Below, in pieces: positions 54,131 through 62,022 of a stretch of DNA of 64,000 bases (position 1 is the stretch's first letter; every line of letters begins with the position of its first letter). Below the pieces are notes generated by a model, which worked only from the letters and a program-made list of their open reading frames with translations, did not search any database and had not been told where the DNA came from. The position numbers and the translations under genes are program-made. The stretch is taken from the NCBI GenBank assembly GCA_006218065.1, contig VBWE01000011.1:22994-86993 (forward strand). The letters are read 5' to 3'. This DNA is from Bacteroidota bacterium (GTDB lineage Bacteria > Bacteroidota > Bacteroidia > Palsa-965).

Positions 54131-54146
54131 CCCGATAGCTATCGGG
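54131..54146. repeat. CCCGATAGCTATCGGG palindrome
   Basis: A perfect 16-bp palindrome at the left border of element E3. A close copy with ATCC.../...GGAT ends is at 57135-57152, and a one-base variant lies in the terminator at 2448-2463. Confidence 0.75.
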
Positions 54147-54360
54147 ATCCTCCAGGGTAAATATTACAAAATCAGGAACTGTTATTGTCGGAATAGATCA
54201 AGCGGCAGTCGGCAGAGGCAGTATTTGTAATACAGCGATGTTGCCGAAAAAAATCAGGCAACATGCGAAGCGCACTGCGTTGACTGCTGCTGCCGACTGC
54301 CGCTTGATCTATTCCGACGTATAAAAAACTTTTCTGTAAAACGATCTCGGGAGGAATTTT
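54147..54360. repeat. Nested composite hairpin element E3
   Basis: Outer right end TCTGTAAAACGATC then GGGAGGAATTTTA matches E1 and E2; the left end is more diverged (GATCCTCCAGGG). Inner arms at 54187-54222 and 54283-54318 match at 34 of 36 positions, start GTCGGAATAGATC and contain GGCAG words. A small hairpin (TGTTGCC / GGCAACA) sits in the loop. The last bases of the element provide part of the stop codon (54359-54361) of the minus-strand lipoprotein gene. Confidence 0.82.
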
Positions 54361-54754
54361 ACTTCTTCTTTATGTTCCTGATTTCCGCCATGCGGCCAAC
54401 CGTGCATCCTTCGGGATTCTGCATCCGTAAAAGCCTGTAATTGAACCGGACTTCAGCATTGTCCACATCCATATCGCCGAGATTGTCTTTCGGAATCAGT
54501 GTAACGGTTTCGTTATTTTCATCCGTAAAGATGATCACCGTCGGGCAGCCGGGTTTATACTTGTGGCTCACCTTGCCTGTGGCTATGGCCATATCGGGAT
54601 CGAGTTCGCCATCAACAGTAGAAGTTGTTGTCACGGTTTCTTTTGTTGTTACTGTTTCTTTGGTTACAGTTGCCGTCGAAGCCGTTTCCTTTTTCCTGCA
54701 TTTGCAGGATACGGAAAGGATTGTTACCAGGACTAATAAAGTAAGATAACGCAT
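54359..54754 (-). CDS. Small lipoprotein of unknown function
   Basis: 131 residues. A lipoprotein signal (LLVLVTILSVSC, lipidated Cys17) is followed by a Thr/Val-rich low-complexity stretch (KETVTTKETVTTTSTVDG) and a compact domain with two Cys (KPGCPTVIIFTDE; EGCTVGRMAEIRN). It should be anchored in the inner or outer membrane facing the periplasm. I do not recognise the domain. Transcription would run into element E3, which overlaps the stop codon. Confidence 0.8.
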   Translation of the reverse strand: MRYLTLLVLVTILSVSCKCRKKETASTATVTKETVTTKETVTTTSTVDGELDPDMAIATGKVSHKYKPGCPTVIIFTDENNETVTLIPKDNLGDMDVDNAEVRFNYRLLRMQNPEGCTVGRMAEIRNIKKK

Positions 54755-54802
54755 GGTGCAGTTTTTGGTTATTCATGCTGATGCAAAGTCTGTACCTAAA
54801 AA

Positions 54803-54830
54803 AAGCAGTCCGCCGATTGGCGGACTGCTT
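54803..54830 (-). terminator. Intrinsic terminator of the 622-residue T9SS gene
   Basis: A perfect 12-bp stem (AAGCAGTCCGCC / GGCGGACTGCTT) with loop GATT. On the minus strand it is followed by TTTTTTTAGG. It lies 27 bp after the stop codon at 54857. Confidence 0.9.
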
Positions 54831-54856
54831 AGTATGTTAAGATTGCATAATACGGA

Positions 54857-56725
54857 TCAGTTCACCGAAACTTTTACCACTTTCTGGAAGCCGATGTTGC
54901 CCACGCGTACCATGTAAACGCCTTTTGCAAGACCGTCTACGCTGATCGTTGTGCTGAGCATGTTGGCCACCGGAACCAGTTTCTGGCCGCTGATGAGTTT
55001 GCCGCTCACGTCGAAAAGGTCAACAAGCATTTCGTCGTTATTAACCAGGTTAGAGGCATTCACCTGCAGGTTGGAACCGTTCTGGTAAACAGTCAGGTTG
55101 TTCGCTGCGTTCTGGTTTTCAGCCATGCCGATGCTTGTAGCGATCTGGAAGGAGAAAATGCGGGTACGCTTCGCAGGTCCTGAAGCATAGTATTCGCCGG
55201 TGTACCAGAAAGTAACACCATCCGGATCGAGTGTGCACTGTGCATAATCACCCCAGCGTTCGATACCGCTCTGGCTTCCGCCACCTGCGATGGCTGTTTG
55301 CTCGGCCACTGTCATCTGGCCCAGCGGATCAGCAGCAAGACGGCCGGTATAATAAAGACCGGGATACGTGCTTGTCGCGTTCGATTTGTTGTAGCCCATA
55401 CCGATATTTCCCTGGTCATCCATGGCCAGGCCGCCCATCCAGTAATAATCAGTTGTAGGAGCGTAAGTGCCTTCCTGGTATATGCTCCAGGTGCTGTTCG
55501 CTGTGTTTTCACGGAGTTCCAGCCAGCGGATACCGGCCTGGAGTCCTGTTACTTTAACCGGCAGGCAAACCAGCACGGAATTGTATCCCGACCAGCGGCG
55601 ATATTGTGCGCGGAATTGAACAACGCCGGAGATAACGTCCAGTTTCTGTGATGTTCCGGGCTGCGGAACGTCTGTCCAGGACGTAGTAAATACTGCGTTG
55701 AACGGTGTGGTAAGCAGTGCGGTAACCAGTGTGCAGGTTGTGCTGGGCGGGTTCGACCAGTTGGTGTTCATCTGGTAGATACGGATAGCGTCCTGGTTGG
55801 AAGAGCTCCAGCCGTCATCTTCAAAAGAGAAGAACAGTGCGGGAGTTCCCGAAGGAGGAAGCTGGCCGTCGGCATCAGCCGGCATCGGTGCAAAGAACCC
55901 GTTGGTGGGTGTAGTGGACATGGCTTTAACCATCATACTCGGCGAAGCGTTGCCGGCAAGCATGGCTGTGCGATCGAAAGCCACCACACGCTCGTTCCAG
56001 TTTGCAGTCATATAATAACCGTCATGCCAGATCGAGAGTTTGAAATAGTCCGGGAACTGCGAAGCCTGCGGAACAAAAGTCCAGGTGTAATATGAACCGG
56101 TCGGGTCGTTCGTCTGCGAAACCGCAATCAGGATCTCGTTACCCGAAATCTGGAACTGGCTGATGATCCAACGGTCAGCATAACGATCATACAGTACGAT
56201 CGGGTCGCCGTCATTGGTGCTTCCTGACCACATCGAGCTCAGGTTAAGCGTTCCGGTCAAACCAGTGCCTGTCTTATTATATACACGGTATGTCGTGTTC
56301 ACCGCCTGGACGTAGTGGTTCGGGCCGGCAGCGCCTGAAGGATCGGGCGGATAGCCTGAGCCGCTCTGCGCCTGCCAGTTGGCGATCGGCGGAGCAGCTG
56401 TGTGAATCGGGTTATAACTTGAAGCTGCCAGCGGATCATCACCCTGCGGCAAAGCATTCGGATTGGTCATGGCATGTGTGCGGCGTTCCCGTTTGTTGCT
56501 CGGTTCTTTTGCCTGCGCTTCCGCCAACTGCTCCGCTTCCGATTTTTCAACGGCTTCGTAGAGTGCGTCAAGATCGCGGATGGGACGTGTAACGGAGAAG
56601 TTTTTAGGCTTGATCATCATTACACTTCCACCGTCGGGTGTAGGTATTTCGACATCATACTGTATCTGGCCGATAGCCAGGACAGAAACAGAAATGCCAA
56701 ATGCAAAAAGTAGCTGCTTCTTCAT
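54857..56725 (-). CDS. Secreted protein with T9SS sorting domain
   Basis: 622 residues. A signal peptide (LLFAFGISVSVLAIGQ) is followed by a charged helical segment (about 50-85, EAVEKSEAEQLAEAQAKEP) and a strand-rich, Trp/Tyr-rich body with DPSGAAGPNHYVQAVN, PIVLYDRYADRWIISQF and YYWMGGLAMDDQGNIGMGYN, which look like propeller blades. The last 80 residues are a T9SS sorting domain (LTVYQNGSNLQVNAS, VDLFDVSGKLI, KGVYMVRVGNIGFQKVVKVSVN). Probably a surface or secreted protein; the substrate or ligand is unknown. It stands alone with its own terminator. Confidence 0.85.
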   Translation of the reverse strand: MKKQLLFAFGISVSVLAIGQIQYDVEIPTPDGGSVMMIKPKNFSVTRPIRDLDALYEAVEKSEAEQLAEAQAKEPSNKRERRTHAMTNPNALPQGDDPLAASSYNPIHTAAPPIANWQAQSGSGYPPDPSGAAGPNHYVQAVNTTYRVYNKTGTGLTGTLNLSSMWSGSTNDGDPIVLYDRYADRWIISQFQISGNEILIAVSQTNDPTGSYYTWTFVPQASQFPDYFKLSIWHDGYYMTANWNERVVAFDRTAMLAGNASPSMMVKAMSTTPTNGFFAPMPADADGQLPPSGTPALFFSFEDDGWSSSNQDAIRIYQMNTNWSNPPSTTCTLVTALLTTPFNAVFTTSWTDVPQPGTSQKLDVISGVVQFRAQYRRWSGYNSVLVCLPVKVTGLQAGIRWLELRENTANSTWSIYQEGTYAPTTDYYWMGGLAMDDQGNIGMGYNKSNATSTYPGLYYTGRLAADPLGQMTVAEQTAIAGGGSQSGIERWGDYAQCTLDPDGVTFWYTGEYYASGPAKRTRIFSFQIATSIGMAENQNAANNLTVYQNGSNLQVNASNLVNNDEMLVDLFDVSGKLISGQKLVPVANMLSTTISVDGLAKGVYMVRVGNIGFQKVVKVSVN

Positions 56726-57121
56726 TTGTTAATCGATTAATGGTTTATGACAGGATGTTTGGTAATACGATGTTAGTAACAAATCGGCAGAGTTCCAAAA
56801 AAAAGAGGCATCCAAATAGGAACTCTACATGTAATAGGGACAAAATCCGCTTTTTTCCACAGCTTTTCAACCGGTTTTATCGATTTAATGCTTGTATTTA
56901 TCGAACAGGACGCTGTGTTTGTGCCCGCCGGCAGCATGGGTTTGGAGAAGGTGTTCTAAAAGCTAACTTGCATGAAAATAGTTATGTTGAGCCAACCTTA
57001 AACAGCATGAAAAATATCGGTATGATGAACGAGAAAAGCAACCGCAATAATCCGTTGGCAGGACAATCCTGAAAAATCAGGGTATCTATCCCTTCAGGAA
57101 ACTTAGAAGCTGTTTAAAATA

Positions 57122-57226
57122 ATGCCGAACTCCGATCCGATAGCTATCGGATGATGAATTTCGAACGCCGAAGTGTATATGTTGAAACGACACACTTCGT
57201 AATTCATTATTCGACATTGGGCGTTC
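57122..57226. repeat. Heptad-word hairpin (ATnnnGA type) with inserted palindrome
   Basis: The left arm (57122-57175) has words such as ATGCCGA, ATGATGA and ATTTCGA, interrupted by the palindrome CCGATAGCTATCGG (within 57135-57152). The complementary right arm (57191-57226) has triplets TAC, AAT and GTC in the same register but lacks the palindrome. The inner ends ACACTTCG / CGAAGTGT pair exactly. Confidence 0.75.
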
Positions 57227-57288
57227 CTTGTTCAGAAGGGATACATATCTTTATTTTTCAAAGAAGTCCGGAAGCCCGCTCAAAACAT

Positions 57289-57296
57289 TATTTTTG
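57289..57296 (+). promoter_or_regulatory. -7 box TATTTTTG upstream of gcvT
   Basis: A TAnnTTTG box lies 21 bp before the ATG at 57318, outside the heptad hairpin. It supports 57318 rather than an in-frame start at 57228. Confidence 0.5.
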
Positions 57297-57317
57297 CCTG
57301 AACAAAATCATTTACCA

Positions 57318-58421
57318 ATGGATGCTGCAGCCGATACTCTGAAAAACACCGCCCTCCTGGAAAAACACATCGCGCTCGGCGCGAAAATCGTTCCTTTTGC
57401 AGGCTACAATATGCCCGTTTCGTATTCCGGGTTGAATGACGAACATCTTACCGTGCGGAATGCAGTCGGTGTTTTCGACGTTTCCCACATGGGCGAATTT
57501 ATCCTGAAAGGCGATAAAGCGCTCGACCTTATCCAGCTCGTTACTTCCAACGACGCTTCCGCGCTCACCGACGGCCGCGTGCAGTATTCCTGCCTGCCCA
57601 ACGGCAAAGGCGGAATCGTGGATGACCTGCTCGTGTACCGCATCGACGGGAAAACCTATATGCTCGTGGTGAATGCCTCTAATATTGAAAAAGACTGGAA
57701 CTGGATCAGCAAGCACAATAATTTCGGCGTGGATATGAAAGACATTTCCGACCGTACTTCGCTGCTGGCTGTGCAGGGACCAAAAGCGACCGACACGCTG
57801 CAGAAACTTACGGACATCAGCCTGGCCGATATTCCGTATTACCATTTCAAAAAAGGAAAGTTTGCCGGGGAAGAAAATATCGTCATTTCGAATACCGGGT
57901 ACACCGGCGCCGGCGGGTTTGAAATCTATTTCGATAATAATCTCGCTTCCAAAATATGGGATGCCGTTTTCGCCGCCGGTGCGGAATTCGGAATCAAGCC
58001 CGTGGGACTTGGTGCGCGCGACACCCTGCGCCTGGAAATGGGATTCTGCCTTTACGGGAACGATATCGACGATACCACTTCGCCGATCGAAGCCGGGCTG
58101 GGCTGGATCACGAAATTCAACAAAGAGTTTACGGACAAGGCCCTGCTTTCCGAACAGAAAGAAAAAGGCGTGTCGCGCAAATTGGTCGGGTTTGAAATGA
58201 TCGACCGCGGCATCCCCCGGCACGATTATGAAATTGCCGACGCGGCCGGAAACATCATCGGTAAAGTAACGTCCGGAACACAATCTCCTTCTTTGCAGAA
58301 AGGCATCGGCATGGGTTATGTGCAAACCACTTTCAGCAAACCGGAAACGGAAATTTTCATCAAAATCCGCGACAAGGCATTGAAAGCGAAAGTGGCGAAG
58401 ATTCCTTTCTATAAAAAGTAA
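57318..58421 (+). CDS. gcvT: Glycine cleavage system T protein (aminomethyltransferase)
   Basis: 367 residues from the ATG at 57318, the usual length. Folate-binding and T-protein features: [15 protein letters not shown] (about 24), [12 protein letters not shown] (about 50), [41 protein letters not shown] (about 190) and [20 protein letters not shown] (about 230). It transfers the methylene group from lipoyl-H protein to tetrahydrofolate, releasing ammonia. The other gcv genes are absent from the window. comB follows after 8 bp. Confidence 0.95.
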   Translation: MDAAADTLKNTALLEKHIALGAKIVPFAGYNMPVSYSGLNDEHLTVRNAVGVFDVSHMGEFILKGDKALDLIQLVTSNDASALTDGRVQYSCLPNGKGGIVDDLLVYRIDGKTYMLVVNASNIEKDWNWISKHNNFGVDMKDISDRTSLLAVQGPKATDTLQKLTDISLADIPYYHFKKGKFAGEENIVISNTGYTGAGGFEIYFDNNLASKIWDAVFAAGAEFGIKPVGLGARDTLRLEMGFCLYGNDIDDTTSPIEAGLGWITKFNKEFTDKALLSEQKEKGVSRKLVGFEMIDRGIPRHDYEIADAAGNIIGKVTSGTQSPSLQKGIGMGYVQTTFSKPETEIFIKIRDKALKAKVAKIPFYKK

Positions 58422-58429
58422 CTGCGCTG

Positions 58430-59155
58430 TTGGAAAGTAAACTGAAGATCGAAGCCTGCTTCTCCCCTTTCCTGTACCCGGTGTACAGGGATCACGAAAG
58501 TATCGTCGTTATTATTGATATCCTCCGGGCCACCTCGGCCATCTGCACCGCCTTTCATTACGGCGCGGAAAAAATCATCCCCGTAGCGAAAGTCGAAGAA
58601 GCGCTCGAGTGGAAAAACAAAGGATTCCTGGCCGGCGCCGAACGCGATGCCATCAAAGTGGAAGGATTCGACTTCGGCAATTCGCCTTATGATTACATGG
58701 GCGATCATGTGAAAGGAAAAACGATCGCACTTACCACCACCAACGGTACGCAGGCCATCGACGCCGCGAAACATGCTTACAAAGTAGTGGTCGGCGCATT
58801 CACCAATATCAGCGCGCTCTGCGACTGGCTGGTGAAAGAAGAACGCCCGATCCTCCTGCTCTGCTCGGGCTGGAAAAACCGGTTCAACCTGGAAGATTCC
58901 CTCTTCGCCGGTGCAGTAACGGAAGAACTCTGCAAACGTTCTTCCAATTTCAAGCTGGGCGACGGCTGCCTCGCGCTGCGGTATCTCTACCAGCTTGCAG
59001 AAACCGACCCGAGTAAATTTCTCGTGCACGCTTCGCATAAAGAACGCCTCGCGAAACTGAACCTGAAAAAAGATATCCGGTATTGCCTGACGCCCGACCA
59101 AACCACCGTAATCCCCATTTTGCAGGATGGCGCGCTGGTGCCGATGGTTGTGTGA
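58430..59155 (+). CDS. comB: 2-phosphosulfolactate phosphatase-like protein (ComB family)
   Basis: 241 residues. The ComB pattern is present: VVIIDILRATSAICTAFHYGA (about 25-45), FLAGAERDAIKVEGFDFGNSPYDY (trimmed core GAERDA and GNSPYDY), IALTTTNGTQAI (about 97) and LLCSGWKNRFNLEDSLFAGA (about 142). In archaea ComB makes sulfolactate for coenzyme M; in bacteria without that pathway the substrate is unclear. The start is TTG at 58430, since no ATG lies upstream after the gcvT stop. The 8-bp gap to gcvT indicates cotranscription. Confidence 0.85.
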   Translation: MESKLKIEACFSPFLYPVYRDHESIVVIIDILRATSAICTAFHYGAEKIIPVAKVEEALEWKNKGFLAGAERDAIKVEGFDFGNSPYDYMGDHVKGKTIALTTTNGTQAIDAAKHAYKVVVGAFTNISALCDWLVKEERPILLLCSGWKNRFNLEDSLFAGAVTEELCKRSSNFKLGDGCLALRYLYQLAETDPSKFLVHASHKERLAKLNLKKDIRYCLTPDQTTVIPILQDGALVPMVV

Positions 59156-59165
59156 TTTCCCTTCA

Positions 59166-59190
59166 TTGATTTTTGCATTTGGCATTTGAT
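59166..59190. repeat. Solitary heptad-word arm
   Basis: About three 7-base words of the ATTTGnn type, the same words that end the right arm at 11853-11893. No complementary arm is found nearby, so this looks like half of a former hairpin. Confidence 0.55.
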
Positions 59191-59229
59191 ATTATTTTTT
59201 TCCTGTCACTATTCTTTCCGGAAGGCATT

Positions 59230-60162
59230 ATGAACGATATGCCCTGCTCCAAAAAAAATCTCCGCTTCGGTTTTTTCCTGCTCATACTGGCGCTATCATC
59301 CTGCATCATGCCACGCAGGGATAAATACGTAGTCCGTGAACAACCCGCACAGCAAGCATTCGCACCGGAAAGACTGGGCATAGTCTGGCTGCGCGACAGC
59401 TTATGGATAGATCAATGCGAAGTCCGCAACATCGACTGGCAGGAATTTTTATACTGGCTCAAACGGGAAGAAGAAACGGAACTTCACCGCGAAATGCTTC
59501 CGGATACTTTGGTCTGGCGCAAAAAACTGGCGCTCTGCGAACCTTACGTGGAATATTATTTCCGGCACCCTGCCTATCATGATTACCCGATGGTAGGCAT
59601 TACGCTTCGCCAGGCAGAAGAATATTGCAAATGGCGAAGCGCGCGTGTGAATGAATTTATCGCCATACAAAAAGGACTGATCAAAAACCGGAATCCCGAT
59701 TCGAATTACGTGGTGCCGCAATACGTTCGTTATCGTATTCCCACCAAAGCAGAATGGGAATCCGCCGCGATGCCGAATTACGTCGCAAGGCCCGTTAAAA
59801 AAACACCTTTCCCCCGCGTGACCGACCGACGCGGCGAACCCGTGAATCTTACGCGTGAATTCCAGCACTACGAAAGTATTGTTGCGCCTGTAAAAGCCGG
59901 GCAGCCTAATTATTACGGTTTGTACCAGGTAAACGGGAATGTTTCGGAACTGGTTTCCGACAGCGGCGGCGTGATGGGATTGAATTACAAGACCGGCATG
60001 AACGGCATCGAATACGATGAGGATAAAGGCACGATCCTGCTGCATCCGGATACGTCCGTTTCGAAAATATACCCGGGATATCGCCATACCCGGCCCGAAT
60101 CGTGGATCGGTTTCCGTTGTGTCTGCGATGTTTTAATTTTACCGGACAGGAAAAAACAATAG
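59230..60162 (+). CDS. FGE/SUMF1-like lipoprotein (GldJ/GldK-like fold)
   Basis: 310 residues from the ATG at 59230, which gives a lipoprotein signal (FFLLILALSSC). The earlier in-frame ATG adds a second hydrophobic stretch and lies in the heptad region. The domain resembles formylglycine-generating-enzyme-like proteins: GIVWLRDSLWIDQCEVRN, HPAYHDYPMVGITLRQAEEYCKWRSARVNEF, RYRIPTKAEWESAA, NVSELVSDSGG and WIGFRCVCDV (each cut to under 20 residues in the family motifs: PMVGITLRQAEEYCKW, RIPTKAEWE, GFRC). Gliding/T9SS lipoproteins GldJ and GldK share this fold. The Cys pair of true sulfatase activators is not evident. It overlaps in function with neither neighbour visibly; the next gene starts 3 bp on. 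Confidence 0.8.
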   Translation: MNDMPCSKKNLRFGFFLLILALSSCIMPRRDKYVVREQPAQQAFAPERLGIVWLRDSLWIDQCEVRNIDWQEFLYWLKREEETELHREMLPDTLVWRKKLALCEPYVEYYFRHPAYHDYPMVGITLRQAEEYCKWRSARVNEFIAIQKGLIKNRNPDSNYVVPQYVRYRIPTKAEWESAAMPNYVARPVKKTPFPRVTDRRGEPVNLTREFQHYESIVAPVKAGQPNYYGLYQVNGNVSELVSDSGGVMGLNYKTGMNGIEYDEDKGTILLHPDTSVSKIYPGYRHTRPESWIGFRCVCDVLILPDRKKQ

Positions 60163-60165
60163 ATC

Positions 60166-60888
60166 GTGAAAAACATAAGCCGGGGTTTGCTCATACTTAT
60201 ACTTTCATCCTGCGGAGCAGAACATAAAAGCGGGCAGGATACCGCGCAAAAACCTGTGCATAAACAAGCCGATACTGCACAAACAAAATCCGCTTCTACT
60301 GATACGGTTGCTTATAATCAGCGTGATCAGCTCGGGTGCAAACAGGGCAAATGGTTTTATCAATTCCAGGGAAACGACGGGTACCAGTACTGGAAAAACG
60401 ATACGCTCAACGGTTACTTCCGCCAGTGGTATAAAGACAGTACGGAATTCCTCGTGATTGAAGGCTATTACAAAAACGGGCAATTCGACGGTTTACAGTT
60501 CCGTTTTGATGCCGGTGTCCGGCTTCCGCGAACCGCTTTTTTTTACCGGGAAGGGAAAGTACTCTGGTCCGTTTTTGTAGGCCCGGAAGCCATTTATACC
60601 ATGCATATAAAAGGTATCGGAATCAGCACCGATGATTCCACTTTTATCGATTGCCCTTACGGAATAAACCAAAAAACGTTTTACCAGGGTTGGCTTGTAA
60701 ACAAAAAACCGGTCGGCATACACAAAAACTTTCGTGAGGACGGCACGTTACGGTACGACATAAATTATGACAAAAAAATGATTTACCACTACGACCGGAA
60801 CGGGAAAATCCTGCGTAAAGTTTCGACCAACGGTTCCTATGACCTGTCCATAACTTTCCCGGAAGAAGAAGATCCGAAAACGAAATAA
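60166..60888 (+). CDS. Lipoprotein with MORN-like repeats
   Basis: 240 residues starting at GTG, 3 bp after the previous stop. A lipoprotein signal (GLLILILSSC, Cys about 15) is followed by a Gln/Lys/Thr-rich linker and repeats of the toxin-antitoxin YwqK/MORN type (GKWFYQFQGNDGYQYWKNDT, GYFRQWYKD, GYYKNGQFDGLQFRF, GIHKNFREDGTLRYDINYD). Such repeats form a strand sheet on the cell surface or in the periplasm; function unknown. Likely cotranscribed with the FGE-like lipoprotein. Confidence 0.78.
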   Translation: MKNISRGLLILILSSCGAEHKSGQDTAQKPVHKQADTAQTKSASTDTVAYNQRDQLGCKQGKWFYQFQGNDGYQYWKNDTLNGYFRQWYKDSTEFLVIEGYYKNGQFDGLQFRFDAGVRLPRTAFFYREGKVLWSVFVGPEAIYTMHIKGIGISTDDSTFIDCPYGINQKTFYQGWLVNKKPVGIHKNFREDGTLRYDINYDKKMIYHYDRNGKILRKVSTNGSYDLSITFPEEEDPKTK

Positions 60889-60950
60889 TATACACCCTTC
60901 ACACCCGCTTTACAATCCCGAGTCTGCTTTTGCGTATTTTCGTAAAAGCA

Positions 60951-61917
60951 ATGCGCAAACGTTTTATCATCCCCGTCGTTTTTTTTCTCGGCATTTTCGC
61001 CTGGAGCAATTTCTGCTCGCCCGAAACGGCGCAGTCGTGGGGATTTTACGGGCACAAGCGCATCAACCGGATGGCCGTGTTTACGCTTCCGCCGGATATG
61101 ATCGGGTTTTATAAAAAGCATATCGACTTTGTCACCGAACATGCCGTCGATCCCGACAAACGCCGCTACGGCAATCCGGACGAAGCGCCGCGGCATTATA
61201 TCGACATCGATCACTACGGTAAAAAAGCGCTCGACAGCATGCCGCGTTACTGGAAACAGGCCGTAACAAAATACACCGAGGACACGCTGATGGCATACGG
61301 CATCGTGCCCTGGCATATCGACAAGATGCTGTACCGGCTGACAGAAGCATTCAAGGAAGGAAACATCGACAAGATTTTACACTACTCGGCGGATATCGGT
61401 CACTACATCGGCGATGCGCACGTGCCTTTGCACACCACCGAAAATTACAACGGCCAGCTCACCGGCCAGCACGGCATCCACGGCTTCTGGGAATCGCGCG
61501 TACCCGAACTCGAAGCGGAAAATTACGATTACTGGACCGGGCGCGCACGTTACGTGGATAAACCGCAGCTCAAAGCCTGGGATTTTGTAAAAGCCAGTCA
61601 TCTCGCCGTGGATTCCGTATTGAATTTCGAAAAAGAACTGACCAAAACATTTCCGTCCGACCGCAAATACGCTTTTGAAAACCGCGGAAGTTCAACGATC
61701 AAAACGTACAGCGAAGATTTTTCACTGCAGTACAGCAAAATGCTGAACGGCATGGTGGAACGGCGCATGCGACACGGCCTGGGTCAACGCCGGGCAGCCC
61801 GATCTCACACGGATCGAAAGCAAAGAAGTAAGCGACTCGCTGAAAAAAGTAATGGAGCAGGAAGAGTATTTGTGGAAGAACGGGAAAGTGAAAAATCCCA
61901 AAGGTCATGAGGATTAG
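60951..61917 (+). CDS. S1/P1 nuclease / zinc phospholipase C-like exported protein, frameshifted
   Basis: Start at the ATG 60951; the in-frame TTG at 60930 is less likely. A signal peptide (FIIPVVFFLGIFAWSNFC) precedes a helical domain beginning WGFYGHKRINRMAV. Zinc-ligand motifs are HYIDIDHYG (about 90), YSADIGHYIGDAHVPLHTTENY (core GHYIGDAHVPLH, about 155) and HGIHGFWE. The first frame continues to 61910 but becomes basic nonsense after VERRMR (about 61768). A second frame gives DTAWVNAGQPDLTRIESKEV and ends KNPKGHED at 61917. Homologues have extra residues between these blocks, so a short out-of-frame deletion is likely. Confidence 0.8.
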
Positions 61918-61982
61918 TCATTTCCCGGCTCCCCCGCCTCCTCCGCCTCAGGCGGATACGGCGGGCAGGCGCCCGAAATGAC
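61917..61982. repeat. Small nested inverted repeat
   Basis: Outer arms GTCATTTC / GAAATGAC (61917-61924 and 61975-61982) enclose a GC-rich segment with the palindrome TCCGCCTCAGGCGGA (61942-61956). It starts on the last base of the preceding gene's reconstructed stop codon. It resembles the GC-rich palindrome inside element A. Confidence 0.6.
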
Positions 61983-62022
61983 AAGACCCTGATACACTTT
62001 ACCGTTCGAACTGACCAGAACC

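Larger units (their letters stand above)
56726..57317. other. Divergent intergenic region of about 590 bp
   Basis: It lies between the T9SS gene (minus) and gcvT (plus). The left 390 bp hold no gene or repeat that I can support; a frame at 56701-57072 shows no protein features. The right part carries the heptad hairpin at 57122-57226 and the gcvT promoter box. I looked for the twin aptamers of a glycine riboswitch before gcvT and did not recognise them. Confidence 0.5.

Noticed and set aside
56701..57072. A 123-codon plus-strand frame divergent from the T9SS gene
   Set aside because: It begins inside the T9SS gene's start region and its product has no hydrophobic core pattern or family motif.
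57118..57317. Glycine riboswitch before gcvT
   Set aside because: No pair of aptamer-like stems was recognised; the strong structure there is the heptad hairpin.
57228..57317. Upstream start for gcvT giving 397 residues
   Set aside because: The extra residues lie across the promoter box, resemble no GcvT sequence, and the 367-residue form matches the family length.
3837..59190. CRISPR array or simple tandem-repeat interpretation of the 7-base words
   Set aside because: There are no spacers of constant length and no cas genes. The words vary in their middle triplet, and the arms are complementary rather than merely tandem.
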